From NCBI GenBank assembly GCA_038213005.1, contig JBBQTU010000103.1, positions 1-14,309 of the forward strand: a stretch of DNA of 14,309 nucleotides. Reading direction: 5' to 3'. The notes under the pieces were generated by a model that was given only the letters and a program-made list of their open reading frames with translations, was not told the DNA's origin and did no database searches. This document shows, piece after piece, positions 7,113 to 14,212 of the stretch. Every line of letters starts with the position of its first letter. The first letter of the stretch is position 1. This DNA comes from JBBQTU01 sp038213005 (GTDB taxonomy: Bacteria > Planctomycetota > Phycisphaerae > Tepidisphaerales > Tepidisphaeraceae). The position numbers and the translations under genes were made by a program.

Positions 7113-7129
7113 CCGAGAGGAGAACTGCC

Positions 7130-7444
7130 ATGTCCAATATCACCGCATCTCAAGACCCCATAACCCGCCCGGTCTTCGCCACCCTCTCCATCCTGATCGC
7201 CATCGCCATCGCCCTCACCTGGCTGATCTCCCTCATCGCCGTCTGGGGCGGCGCATCCCCGGCCGGCGCTGGCGTGGCCCTCCTGCTGACCATCCCCGCC
7301 GGCGCCGTCGGTGCGGGCATCGCCATCCTCACCCTCATGTTCCGCGGAGAGAACAAGAAGATCGTCCAATACGGACTCTGGCTCAATGGCCTGCTCGGCT
7401 TCTTCGCCTTCCCCCTCATGATGACCGTGCTGCTGGGCTTGTGA
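7130..7444 (+). CDS. Small three-helix membrane protein of unknown function
   Basis: This gene encodes 104 residues. The ATG at 7130 is preferred over one at 7073 because GAGAGGAG lies seven bases upstream and the earlier start falls inside a hairpin. After a short polar N-terminus (MSNITASQDPITR), three hydrophobic segments are visible at about residues 14-39, 44-68 and 81-104. A short charged loop, FRGENKKIV, lies between the second and third, so a compact inner-membrane protein is likely. The helices are rich in Ala, Ile, Leu and Gly, and the last one reaches the C-terminus. I do not recognise the family. It is a single gene; nothing in its neighbourhood points to a partner. Confidence 0.72.
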   Translation: MSNITASQDPITRPVFATLSILIAIAIALTWLISLIAVWGGASPAGAGVALLLTIPAGAVGAGIAILTLMFRGENKKIVQYGLWLNGLLGFFAFPLMMTVLLGL

Positions 7445-7488
7445 GGCCTCAGTGGTGTGATTCGCAGGATCGGTGAAGCAAGTCAGCT

Positions 7489-7533
7489 CTCTTGTCCCCT
7501 CCCCCTTGGGGGAGCGCTAGGGAGGGGGGTTGC
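7489..7533. repeat. GC-rich dispersed intergenic repeat, copy 1
   Basis: A C-run, TTGGGGGAG, a CTAGGGAGGGGGG stretch and TTGCC make a partly self-complementary element (CTCCCCC / GGGGGAG around TT). The same arrangement recurs at 12211-12255, and the upstream flanks are also alike (GCAAG, then CTCTTGTCCCCTCC here against GCAAG, then CCTCTTATCTCCTCC there). It is typical of short intergenic repeats in GC-rich bacteria. Confidence 0.65.
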
Positions 7534-7595
7534 CCCGCCAGCCGGATTCGCCTCTTCGTGTGGACGTCACCAAGCCTGTCACTCGGGGCACTTAT

Positions 7596-7640
7596 GCATT
7601 CGTAGGAGGTGGACTAACCCGCATTCGTAGGAGGTGGACT
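7596..7640. repeat. 25-bp tandem duplication at the 3' end of the 92-residue protein gene
   Basis: GCATTCGTAGGAGGTGGACT occurs at 7596-7615 and again at 7621-7640, a period of 25 bases with a five-base linker (AACCC). The stop codon of the minus-strand gene (7616-7614) lies at the junction. The right-hand copy encodes its last residues (PPPTNA), and the left-hand copy lies just downstream of the stop. Confidence 0.75.
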
Positions 7641-7892
7641 CACCGGACGTCGCTCAAACAACTGCCGCACATCCGGCCGCATAAAAATATCATTGATCTC
7701 AGGAATGGTCGCCATCGCATCCACCGTGCGATCGAGCTGCTCCTCAGGATCGGCGTCCATATCGACAAAGAGTTGCCGCTTGCCTTTGAAGCAAGCTAAC
7801 CCACCACCCGCGCCGCCCAAGTGGACGTGCCGCACGTCCAGCCCAAGCCGATGGGCAACCTCCAGCAGCGCCTCAAACGTGTTCAGGTTCAT
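7614..7892 (-). CDS. Conserved-looking small hypothetical protein (92 residues)
   Basis: The product begins MNLNTFEALLEVAHRLGLDV and continues through HVHLGGAGGGLACFKGKR, LFVDMDADPEEQLDRTVDA and a Pro-rich C-terminus. It reads like a compact alpha/beta protein: an N-terminal helix, then strands carrying a glycine-rich turn, then an acidic DMDADPEEQ segment. Its composition is far more protein-like than the antisense frames nearby. The start has AGGA nine bases upstream (7905-7902). I know of no function; the run HVHLGGAGGG recalls a binding loop but shows no catalytic signature I can name. It has no membrane segment, is convergent with the small membrane-protein gene and divergent from hrpA. 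The last residues come from a duplicated 25-bp unit, so the C-terminus may have been altered recently. Confidence 0.6.
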   Translation of the reverse strand: MNLNTFEALLEVAHRLGLDVRHVHLGGAGGGLACFKGKRQLFVDMDADPEEQLDRTVDAMATIPEINDIFMRPDVRQLFERRPVSPPPTNAG

Positions 7893-8231
7893 GACGTTTG
7901 GTCCTACGGAGTTTTCAGGACGGGAGTACCGCCCCCAACACTCATGAGCGTTTGCCTAAGTTCTATGCGTCGCCGAGCCCGTCGCCTTAGAAAAATGCAC
8001 CCGGACGCGCCCGCCATCAAGCTCAACCCCCTTATCGTAGCCGAAATCGGCCTGCTGTGGCCAAAGAACGCACTATTCAAGAAAAGCGGCAGCGGCAGCG
8101 CAACTGGCACCGCGTTTGAAATAGAGATCCCCGTGGCCGCCTTGTGGCGGTCATCGATGGCCAAAAGCCATCCGACCCTCCGACCCTTCGTGCCTTCGAC
8201 CATCCAAGCCTTCGTGTACAATCCCCCGGCC
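7893..8231. other. Spacer between the divergent small gene and hrpA, no gene supported
   Basis: Open frames cross this stretch on both strands but look non-coding. I see two small hairpins: CCGCC / GGCGG at 8137-8150, and GATGGC / GCCATC at 8156-8172. The octamer CCTTCGTG occurs at 8185-8192 and 8209-8216. The hrpA promoter must lie here, probably at its right edge. Confidence 0.5.
8217..8222 (+). promoter_or_regulatory. Candidate -10 element of hrpA
   Basis: TACAAT (5 of 6 to the consensus, preceded by GTG) ends nine bases before the hrpA ATG. Transcription from it would start almost at the start codon, and no Shine-Dalgarno sequence is present, so a leaderless mRNA is plausible. panC has nearly the same arrangement. 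I find no good -35 hexamer. Confidence 0.4.
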
Positions 8232-11200
8232 ATGACCGACGGGAAGCTGACGCAAGAGCAGCGAGATCAAGTCACCGGGCTATACAACATGCTCGGCCAA
8301 GTCATGCTGCGCGACGCCATTCCCTTGCGCCGGCAGTTCCATACCATCCGCCACCGCATGCTCCTGGGGCAAGTCGCCGATGATCTCATCGCCCGCTTCC
8401 TCCGCGACGCCGAAGGCTCCATCGCCCTGCGCCAGCGCCGCCTTGAGAGCCGACCCACGATCACCTATCCCGAGCAGCTCCCTGTCTCCGCTCGCCGGGC
8501 CGACATCGCCGCCGCCATCCGCGACCACCAGGTTACCATCCTCTGCGGTGCCACCGGCTCGGGCAAGACAACGCAGCTACCCAAGATCTGCCTCGACCTC
8601 GGCCGTGGCATCGCCGGCACCATCGGCCACACCCAGCCCCGCCGCATCGCCGCCCGCAGCGTCGCCCAGCGTATCGCCAGCGAGCTATCCGTCCCGATCG
8701 GCTCGGCCGTCGGCTTCAAGGTCCGCTTCACCGACCAGGCTTCGCCGGGCACTCTCGTCAAGCTGATGACCGACGGCATCCTGCTCGCGGAGATCCAGTC
8801 CGACCGCCTGCTCTCCCAGTACGACACCATCATCATCGACGAGGCCCACGAGCGCAGCCTCAACATCGACTTCCTTATCGGCTACTTCAAACAACTCCTC
8901 CCGCGCCGCCCCGACCTGAAGCTCATCATCACCAGCGCCACAATCGCCCCCGAGCGTTTCGCCGCTCACTTCGACAAGGCCCCGATCCTCATGGTCGAAG
9001 GCCGCGCCTGGCCCGTCGAGGTGCGCTATCGCCCCCTGCGTGAGGAACTCGCCGAGGAGCTTGACAACCAGCAGACCGACGGCATCCTCCGAGCCATCGA
9101 CGAACTGTGGCAGGGCGGGGCGGGCGCGGGCGATACCCTCATCTTCCTCGCCGGCGAGCGCGAGATCCGCGAGACCGCCGAGGCCCTGCAAAAACACCAT
9201 CCCCGTGGCGTGGAGATCATCCCGCTCTACTCGCGCCTGTCGGCCGAGGAGCAGATGCGCGTCTTCTCCCCGCACGGACAGCCGCGTCTCGTCCTGGCCA
9301 CCAACATCGCCGAGACCTCCCTCACCGTTCCCGGCATCCGCTATGTGATCGACCCCGGCCTCGCCCGCATCAGCCGCTACGCCGCCCGCGGCACCGTCCA
9401 GCGTCTGCCCATCGAACCCATCTCCCGCGCCAGCGCCGACCAGCGCAAAGGCCGCTGTGGCCGAACCTCGCCCGGCATCTGCATTCGCCTCTATCCCGAG
9501 GACCGTTTCCTCGCCCGCGACGAGTTCACCGATCCTGAAATAAATCGCACCCATCTCGCCAGCGTCATCCTGCAGATGAAGTCGCTGCGCCTCGGCCGCA
9601 TCGAAGACTTCCCCTTCCTCGACCCGCCTGACTATCGCCAGGTGCGCGACGGCTATCAGACCCTGCACGAACTCGGCGCGATCGACGAGCAGAACGAACT
9701 GACCGACATCGGCCGCCTCTTGTCGCGACTCCCGGTCGACCCGCGCCTGGGGCGCATGCTCCTGGCATCCAAAGACCACGGCTGCCTCGCCGAAGCCTTG
9801 GTCATCGTCTCGGCCCTCTCCGTTCAAGACCCGCGTGAACGTCCGATGGATCAGCAGCAGGCCGCCGACGCCGCCCACCGCGACTTCCGCGACGAGGGCA
9901 GCGATTTCCTCTCGCTGCTGAAACTCTGGCAGTTCTACGAGCAGTCGCTCCGCCAGATGTCCGAGAACAAGGTGCGCAAACTCTGCCGTGACCGCTTCCT
10001 CTCCTTCCTTCGCCTCCGCGAATGGCGCGACATCCACTCGCAGCTCAAGGAACTCACCAGCGAGTTCGGCTGGCGCACAAGTCGTGAACCCGCCCGGCCC
10101 GAGGTCGTGCATCAGGCGCTATTGGCGGGCCTGATCAGCAATGTCGGCACGCGCGGCGATGATTTCGAATACCAGGGCCTGCGCGGCAAGCGATTCTTCA
10201 TCTTCCCCGGCTCCAGCCAGTTCGAGAAAAAGCCCCAGTGGGTTGTCGCCGCCGAGATCGTCCAGACCTCGCGCCAGTATGCCCGCACCGTCGCCGCCGT
10301 TCAGCCTGAGTGGATCGAGCAGGCCGCCGCCCACATGGTACGGCGTGAATACGATGACCCCTCCTGGCAGCGCCGAGCGGCGCAGGTCATCGCCTACGAA
10401 AAAGTCTCGCTTCAGGGGCTCTGCCTGATCCCGCGCCGCAAGATCGACTACGGCCCGGTCGACCCCAAGACCAGCCGCGAACTGTTCATCCAGGGCGCGC
10501 TGATCCGCGAAGATTTTGACTGCGATGCCCCATTCTTTCGCCACAACATTCGCCTCCGCCGCGATGTCGAGATGCTCGAAGCCATGCAGCGACGCCATGA
10601 TCTGCTGGTCGGCCCGCAGGCTATCTTCGATTTCTACGACCTGCGCCTTCCCGCGGCCGTCGTCTCGGGCGACTCCTTCACCCAGTGGCGGCGGGGGGCC
10701 GAGGAGAAAGATCGCCGCCTGCTGTTCATGCGGCCCGAGGACCTGCTCTGCAAATCTGCCGACCACCTGAGCGAAGCGCGCTTCCCAACCACGCTGCAGG
10801 TCGGCGATGCCCGCCTCGCCCTCCAGTACCGCTTCGACGTGACTGACCCCGCCGACGGCGTCAGCGTCGTTGTTCCCCTGTCGCTGCTCAACCAGTTCGA
10901 CCCGCGTCAACTCGACTGGCTCGTCCCCGGCCTGGCTCAGGAGAAAATCGTCGAGCTGATCCGCCTCCTGCCCAAAGACCTGCGCGTGCAGCTTGTGCCC
11001 GCGCCGCAGTCTGCCGCCGCGGCGCTGGAGCATCTGCACTTCGGCGAAGGCGATTTCCGCCAGGTCGTCGCTCTGGCCCTGGGCAAGCAGATCGGCCAAA
11101 TCATCAAGCCCGACCTTCTGCACGAGTCCCAGCTCGATCCCTATCTGCGCATGAACATCATGGTCGTCGATGAGCGGGGAAAGCTCATCACCCAGGGCCG

Positions 11201-12173
11201 CGACCTTGCCAAGCTCACCCACCAGCTCCGCGAGCAGACGCGCCAGGCGCTCCTGCGGCATAAGCACGCCTGGCACCGCGATGGCATCCGCTCATGGAAC
11301 ATCCCCGACCTGCCCGAGAAGGTCGAGTTTCACACCGGCGGACTCGCAGTCCAAGGCTTCCCGGCGCTCATCGACTGCACCAAGCATGTCTCCCTGCGCC
11401 TGCTGGAAGACAAGACCGCCGCCGAGCGCGAACTCCGCAAAGGCGTCCGCCGCCTGGCCATGATCTCACTCGAAGACACGCTCAACTGGCAGTTCAAGAT
11501 ACTCCCGCATCTCGACAAACTCGTCCTGCTCTACAAGCCCCTGGGCGACAAGCAGACCCTCCGCGACCAGTTCACTCTCTCCCTGGCCGACCACTTGATG
11601 TTCCCCGCCGGCGCCGCCCCCTTCCCCGCTGGCCACGCCGCGCCTTCTCCCCCCATCCGCACGCGCATGGAATACGAGCTTCGCCTCGATGCCGCCTGGA
11701 ACGCCATGCGCCCCTCGGCCGAGCAGCTCGCCCAGTGGGCCATCGCCACCCTCGAAGCCCGCGTCGACGTCTCCAGCCGCCTCACCCAACCCTTCGCCCC
11801 GATGATCCACCCGCCCATCATCGAGATGCAGCAGCACCTCGCCGACCTGGTCGGCCCCGACTTCCTCTCCCGCACCCCCTGGCCCTGGCTGATGCACCTG
11901 CCCCGTTTCATTTCCGGCATCCGCATCCGCCTCCAAAAACTCACCAACGCCGGCCTCCTGCGCGACCGCCAGAACGCCGACGCCCTCGCACCCCTGGTCA
12001 AGACCTGGCAAGACCGTGTGAAACTCACCGTTGCCCAGAACCTCACCGACCCCCAACTCGACGAGATGCGCTGGCTCATCGAAGAACTCCGCGTCTCCCT
12101 CTTCGCCCAGGAACTCAAAACCAGCATCCCCGTTTCCCTCAGCAAGGTGCAAAAAAACTTCGGCGCAGCGTGA
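8232..12173 (+). CDS. hrpA: ATP-dependent RNA helicase HrpA (DEAH-box)
   Basis: The product has 1313 residues, close to E. coli HrpA (1300), and aligns with it end to end. All DEAH helicase motifs are present: I GATGSGKTT (106-114), Ia TQPRR (134-138), TDG (180-182), II DEAH (203-206), III SAT (235-237), V TNIAETSLT (357-365) and VI QRKGRCGR (404-411). They are followed by the HA2 region (about 470-560), an OB-like region (about 620-710, with FFIFPGSSQF) and the long HrpA-specific C-terminal domain (DUF3418-type), ending in RWLIEELRVSLFAQEL as in the family. HrpA unwinds RNA in the cytoplasm and in E. coli is linked to mRNA processing and rescue of stalled ribosomes. The frame is open back to 7821, but the ATG at 8232 matches the family N-terminus; the extension has no family match. 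It is a single gene, with a dispersed repeat after it. Confidence 0.97.
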   Translation: MTDGKLTQEQRDQVTGLYNMLGQVMLRDAIPLRRQFHTIRHRMLLGQVADDLIARFLRDAEGSIALRQRRLESRPTITYPEQLPVSARRADIAAAIRDHQVTILCGATGSGKTTQLPKICLDLGRGIAGTIGHTQPRRIAARSVAQRIASELSVPIGSAVGFKVRFTDQASPGTLVKLMTDGILLAEIQSDRLLSQYDTIIIDEAHERSLNIDFLIGYFKQLLPRRPDLKLIITSATIAPERFAAHFDKAPILMVEGRAWPVEVRYRPLREELAEELDNQQTDGILRAIDELWQGGAGAGDTLIFLAGEREIRETAEALQKHHPRGVEIIPLYSRLSAEEQMRVFSPHGQPRLVLATNIAETSLTVPGIRYVIDPGLARISRYAARGTVQRLPIEPISRASADQRKGRCGRTSPGICIRLYPEDRFLARDEFTDPEINRTHLASVILQMKSLRLGRIEDFPFLDPPDYRQVRDGYQTLHELGAIDEQNELTDIGRLLSRLPVDPRLGRMLLASKDHGCLAEALVIVSALSVQDPRERPMDQQQAADAAHRDFRDEGSDFLSLLKLWQFYEQSLRQMSENKVRKLCRDRFLSFLRLREWRDIHSQLKELTSEFGWRTSREPARPEVVHQALLAGLISNVGTRGDDFEYQGLRGKRFFIFPGSSQFEKKPQWVVAAEIVQTSRQYARTVAAVQPEWIEQAAAHMVRREYDDPSWQRRAAQVIAYEKVSLQGLCLIPRRKIDYGPVDPKTSRELFIQGALIREDFDCDAPFFRHNIRLRRDVEMLEAMQRRHDLLVGPQAIFDFYDLRLPAAVVSGDSFTQWRRGAEEKDRRLLFMRPEDLLCKSADHLSEARFPTTLQVGDARLALQYRFDVTDPADGVSVVVPLSLLNQFDPRQLDWLVPGLAQEKIVELIRLLPKDLRVQLVPAPQSAAAALEHLHFGEGDFRQVVALALGKQIGQIIKPDLLHESQLDPYLRMNIMVVDERGKLITQGRDLAKLTHQLREQTRQALLRHKHAWHRDGIRSWNIPDLPEKVEFHTGGLAVQGFPALIDCTKHVSLRLLEDKTAAERELRKGVRRLAMISLEDTLNWQFKILPHLDKLVLLYKPLGDKQTLRDQFTLSLADHLMFPAGAAPFPAGHAAPSPPIRTRMEYELRLDAAWNAMRPSAEQLAQWAIATLEARVDVSSRLTQPFAPMIHPPIIEMQQHLADLVGPDFLSRTPWPWLMHLPRFISGIRIRLQKLTNAGLLRDRQNADALAPLVKTWQDRVKLTVAQNLTDPQLDEMRWLIEELRVSLFAQELKTSIPVSLSKVQKNFGAA

Positions 12174-12210
12174 GTGGTCGCGGGAACAAATACGGTCACG
12201 CAAGCTGGCC

Positions 12211-12255
12211 TCTTATCTCCTCCCCTTGGGGAGGGTTAGGGAGGGGGTTTCTGCC
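12211..12255. repeat. GC-rich dispersed intergenic repeat, copy 2
   Basis: This is the same element as at 7489-7533: CTCTTATCTCCTCCCC, TTGGGGAGGG, TTAGGGAGGGGG and a closing CTGCC. CTCCCC and GGGGAG flank TT and can form a small hairpin. It lies 37 bases after the hrpA stop. Nothing else is recognisable between it and panC apart from the -10 candidate. Confidence 0.65.
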
Positions 12256-12375
12256 GTACCACCAGTTGCCGTTCACACGGGAGATACGTCATCGCCGTTC
12301 ACCTTCGACAACGAAGCTCCCGCCCGCGTCCCCGGCAACCCTCGAAGCCGTCTTTTCCTCACCCTCGCCAACGTG

Positions 12376-12381
12376 TACAAC
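12376..12381 (+). promoter_or_regulatory. Candidate -10 element of panC
   Basis: TACAAC, preceded by GTG, ends eight bases before the panC ATG. The context GTGTACAA, then CCCCC, then ATGACC almost repeats that of hrpA. No Shine-Dalgarno sequence is visible, so panC mRNA may be leaderless. The -35 is not evident. Confidence 0.35.
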
Positions 12382-12389
12382 TCTCCCCC

Positions 12390-13241
12390 ATGACCGTTAC
12401 CCACACCATCGAACAATGCCGCGTCGAACGAGAGAAGCTTGGCCGAGTCGCCTTCGTCCCCACCATGGGTGCCCTCCATGAAGGCCACATGTCGCTGGTG
12501 AAGCTTGCCCGCGACCATGCTCCGCGCGTCGTCGTCAGCATCTTCGTCAACCCCACCCAGTTCGGCCCCAGCGAGGACTTCTCCAAGTATCCCAGGCCCA
12601 TCGAGCATGATCTGGAGATGTGCCGTCAGGCCGGCGTCGATATGGTTTTCAACCCCGAGCCGGCGGCGATCTACCCCGCGAGTTCACCGGAACTTGCCAT
12701 AGACATCCCCGAGCTTACCCAGACGCTCGAAGGCCAGCATCGGCCCACCCACTTCCGCGGCGTCTGCCAGGTCGTTGCCAAGCTGTTCAATATCGTTCAG
12801 CCTCAGGTGGCGTGCTTCGGGCGCAAGGACTTCCAGCAGCTCGCCGTGATCCGCGCGATGGCCAGGGCGCTCGACTTCCCCATCGAGATCATCGGCTGCC
12901 CGATCATTCGCGATCCCGACGGCCTGGCCATGAGCAGCCGCAATCGCTACCTCTCCGCCGACGAGCGGGCGCGGGCCCTTTCGATCAGCCGCGGACTGAC
13001 CGCCGCCAAAGCCGAGTTTGCCAAGGGCCTCAAGCAGACCGACCCGCTTGTTGCACTCGTCCAAGCCGCCATCCTCAATCCCGGCGACCAGCCCCAGGTT
13101 CCCGTATCAGTCGACTACGTCGCCGCCGTCGACGCCACCACGCTGCGGCCGGTGCCCACCGTCGCCGCCCGCACGGCCATCCTCGTCGCCGCGCGAGTTG
13201 GCGCTACCCGACTCATCGATAATCTCGTCCTGGGAACCTGA
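12390..13241 (+). CDS. panC: Pantothenate synthetase (pantoate--beta-alanine ligase)
   Basis: PanC condenses pantoate with beta-alanine using ATP, through a pantoyl-adenylate intermediate, in the cytoplasm; pantothenate feeds coenzyme A synthesis. The product has 283 residues, the normal family length. It is a cytidylyltransferase-like Rossmann protein. The nucleotide motif is TMGALHEGH with H30 and H33, followed by SIFVNPTQF (50-58), the pantoate-site stretch LEGQHRPTHFRGV (113-125), ACFGRKDFQQL (141-151) and the KMSKS-like MSSRN (181-185). The GEKD motif common in the family is GRKD here, a conservative place for variation. The ATG at 12390 matches the family N-terminus but has no ribosome binding site. 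panB and panD are not adjacent. Confidence 0.97.
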   Translation: MTVTHTIEQCRVEREKLGRVAFVPTMGALHEGHMSLVKLARDHAPRVVVSIFVNPTQFGPSEDFSKYPRPIEHDLEMCRQAGVDMVFNPEPAAIYPASSPELAIDIPELTQTLEGQHRPTHFRGVCQVVAKLFNIVQPQVACFGRKDFQQLAVIRAMARALDFPIEIIGCPIIRDPDGLAMSSRNRYLSADERARALSISRGLTAAKAEFAKGLKQTDPLVALVQAAILNPGDQPQVPVSVDYVAAVDATTLRPVPTVAARTAILVAARVGATRLIDNLVLGT

Positions 13242-13371
13242 CCCACGACCGGCCGGATTTCTGACCTTCGCATCCGCTTGTCCGCAGGCCTACCATGATC
13301 GATGCTTGTGGAGGCGCAGACTGCTGTGCGCGGCTGGGGAGCCATCGCCCGATTTGATAGGGGAGGCTTCT

Positions 13372-13475
13372 ATGAACCGCCGAAGTGCTCAATCGACGGC
13401 GCCGACACCCTGTACGGCGGCTCGGGCGTGGACATCTTCCGTGCGAGCCCCGACGACATCGTCTTCCGGGATTAG
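13372..13475 (+). pseudogene. Remnant of an RTX-type (hemolysin-like calcium-binding) repeat protein
   Basis: Frame 13395-13475 reads DGADTLYGGSGVDIFRASP and on to a TAG at 13473. GADTLYGGSGVD is the nonapeptide pattern of RTX calcium-binding repeats, and the short tail ending in FRD and a stop looks like the true C-terminus of a larger secreted protein. The piece is too short to be one. A GGGGAGG ribosome-binding-like sequence at 13360-13366 precedes an ATG at 13372 (MNRRSAQST), but that start is in another frame. The simplest reading is an internal deletion that joined the 5' and 3' ends of one gene out of frame. The RTX frame itself opens at 13299, and an ATG at 13302 would give 57 residues; whether anything is translated is unknown. 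Confidence 0.5.
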
Positions 13476-13593
13476 CTCGCCTTCCGCCGTGCATGCCGTC
13501 CGGCGCGCAGCATCCCGCCGCCTGCGGGCGTTCGCCGTGGCAGGGCGGGTCCCGCGGCCCATTCATCATTGTTCGCGCAACCTCCTCCTCGCC

Positions 13594-13621
13594 TTGACAA
13601 CCGGCCTATGCGGAATACACT
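13594..13621 (+). promoter_or_regulatory. Promoter of the tRNA-Lys gene
   Basis: A perfect -35 TTGACA (13594-13599), a 16-base spacer and TACACT (13616-13621) precede the tRNA gene. Transcription would begin near 13628, leaving a leader of about 14 bases before the mature tRNA. This is the best sigma-70-like promoter in the window. Confidence 0.75.
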
Positions 13622-13641
13622 CCGCCTCTCGTTAATCGAAC

Positions 13642-13714
13642 GCGCCATTAGCTCAATTGGCAGAGCAGTTGACTCTTAATCAACGGGTTGTAGGTTCAAG
13701 TCCTACATGGCGCA
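13642..13714 (+). tRNA. tRNA-Lys (anticodon CTT)
   Basis: The sequence folds as a 73-base cloverleaf. The acceptor arms are GCGCCAT (13642-13648) and ATGGCGC (13707-13713) with discriminator A at 13714. The D arm is GCTC / GAGC and the anticodon arm GTTGA / TCAAC with loop CTCTTAA, so the anticodon CTT is at 13675-13677 and reads AAG. The T arm is GTAGG / CCTAC with loop TTCAAGT. All arms pair fully. The 3' CCA is not encoded. Confidence 0.97.
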
Positions 13715-13730
13715 TTGTTGCTACATCCGC

Positions 13731-13822
13731 GACAGACCCGGACAGAAGCGGTTTTACCCCGGCAGTTACAAGCGATTCGTCACTTCGGCTCTTGCTCTCA
13801 CCTTGGACAGACCCCGACAGAA
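13731..13822. repeat. Direct repeat just downstream of tRNA-Lys
   Basis: GACAGACCCGGACAGAA (13731-13747) and GACAGACCCCGACAGAA (13806-13822) match at 16 of 17 positions and lie 75 bases apart. Each contains its own internal GACAG doublet. They fall between the tRNA and the recombinase remnant, where an integrated element would have one edge, but neither copies the tRNA 3' end. Confidence 0.5.
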
Positions 13823-13866
13823 AATCACCCTTAGGGCACGCGTAGGGGCGGACTTTGCCCCCCCAC

Positions 13867-14097
13867 CTATGCCCCCGCAACGTTCTGTAAGGGGTTTGCC
13901 TTGCCATCCGTCCTCGTTGCCTTCATCGTCTGCGGCTTGCTGCTGGCACCGATGGCGGGCATCAGTTCAACCGCCCCAGCGAGGTCGAATAGGCTCGGAT
14001 CGGTGTAGACCTTCATCGTCAATCTCATGTCTGTGTGGCGCAACAGCTTCATGACTACGCGAGGCATCATGTCCGAGTTGTCAGCGAGTGAACGTTG
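13867..14097 (-). pseudogene. Truncated tyrosine recombinase (integrase), C-terminal remnant
   Basis: The frame from the in-frame stop at 14100-14098 to the TAG at 13867 encodes MMPRVVMKLLRHTDMRLTM, then KVYTDPSLFDLAGAVEL and a short tail. LLRHTDxRLTxxxYTD is the final catalytic block of tyrosine recombinases, with the His of RHTD and the nucleophilic Tyr of VYTD. The N-terminal domain and the HxLRHTFAT box with the second catalytic Arg are missing in this frame. A neighbouring frame just upstream reads LGVDNVHSL, which could be the piece before that Arg, so frame disruption or a small deletion is likely. It points towards tRNA-Lys 150 bases away, the classic place for an element that integrates at a tRNA gene. 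It is not functional as it stands. Confidence 0.6.
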
Positions 14098-14144
14098 TCA
14101 ACGCCGAGTTGAAACTGTAGCTATTCAGCCGCTGTGAAGATGCG

Positions 14145-14212
14145 GTCTTCTTCCTGTGGGTCTTCTTCAAACAGTTCACTGAATCGTCTTCTTCTACTTC
14201 AGGGTCTTCTTC
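14145..14212. repeat. Four scattered copies of GTCTTCTTC
   Basis: GTCTTCTTC occurs at 14145-14153, 14160-14168, 14186-14194 and 14204-14212, with 15-, 26- and 18-base spacings. On the minus strand it would encode Glu/Asp- and Lys-rich low-complexity sequence in a frame of 66 residues that I do not consider a real gene. Nothing else is recognisable from 14098 to the end of the window. Confidence 0.45.

Noticed and set aside
7600..7637. Two perfect Shine-Dalgarno-like TAGGAGGT sequences on the plus strand
   Set aside because: Neither is followed at a proper distance by a start codon with a sensible frame. They are part of the coding duplication on the other strand.
7821..8231. N-terminal extension of hrpA by 137 residues
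   Set aside because: It shows no similarity to HrpA, overlaps the small minus-strand gene, and the family N-terminus begins at the ATG at 8232.
8685..11276. Long minus-strand open frames (8685-10112 and 10119-11276)
   Set aside because: They are shadows of hrpA in GC-rich DNA; the plus frame matches HrpA end to end.
13680..13907. Minus-strand frame starting upstream of the tRNA and ending in MRHVGLEPTTR
   Set aside because: Its end is antisense to tRNA-Lys, a well-known source of false genes in bacterial annotation.
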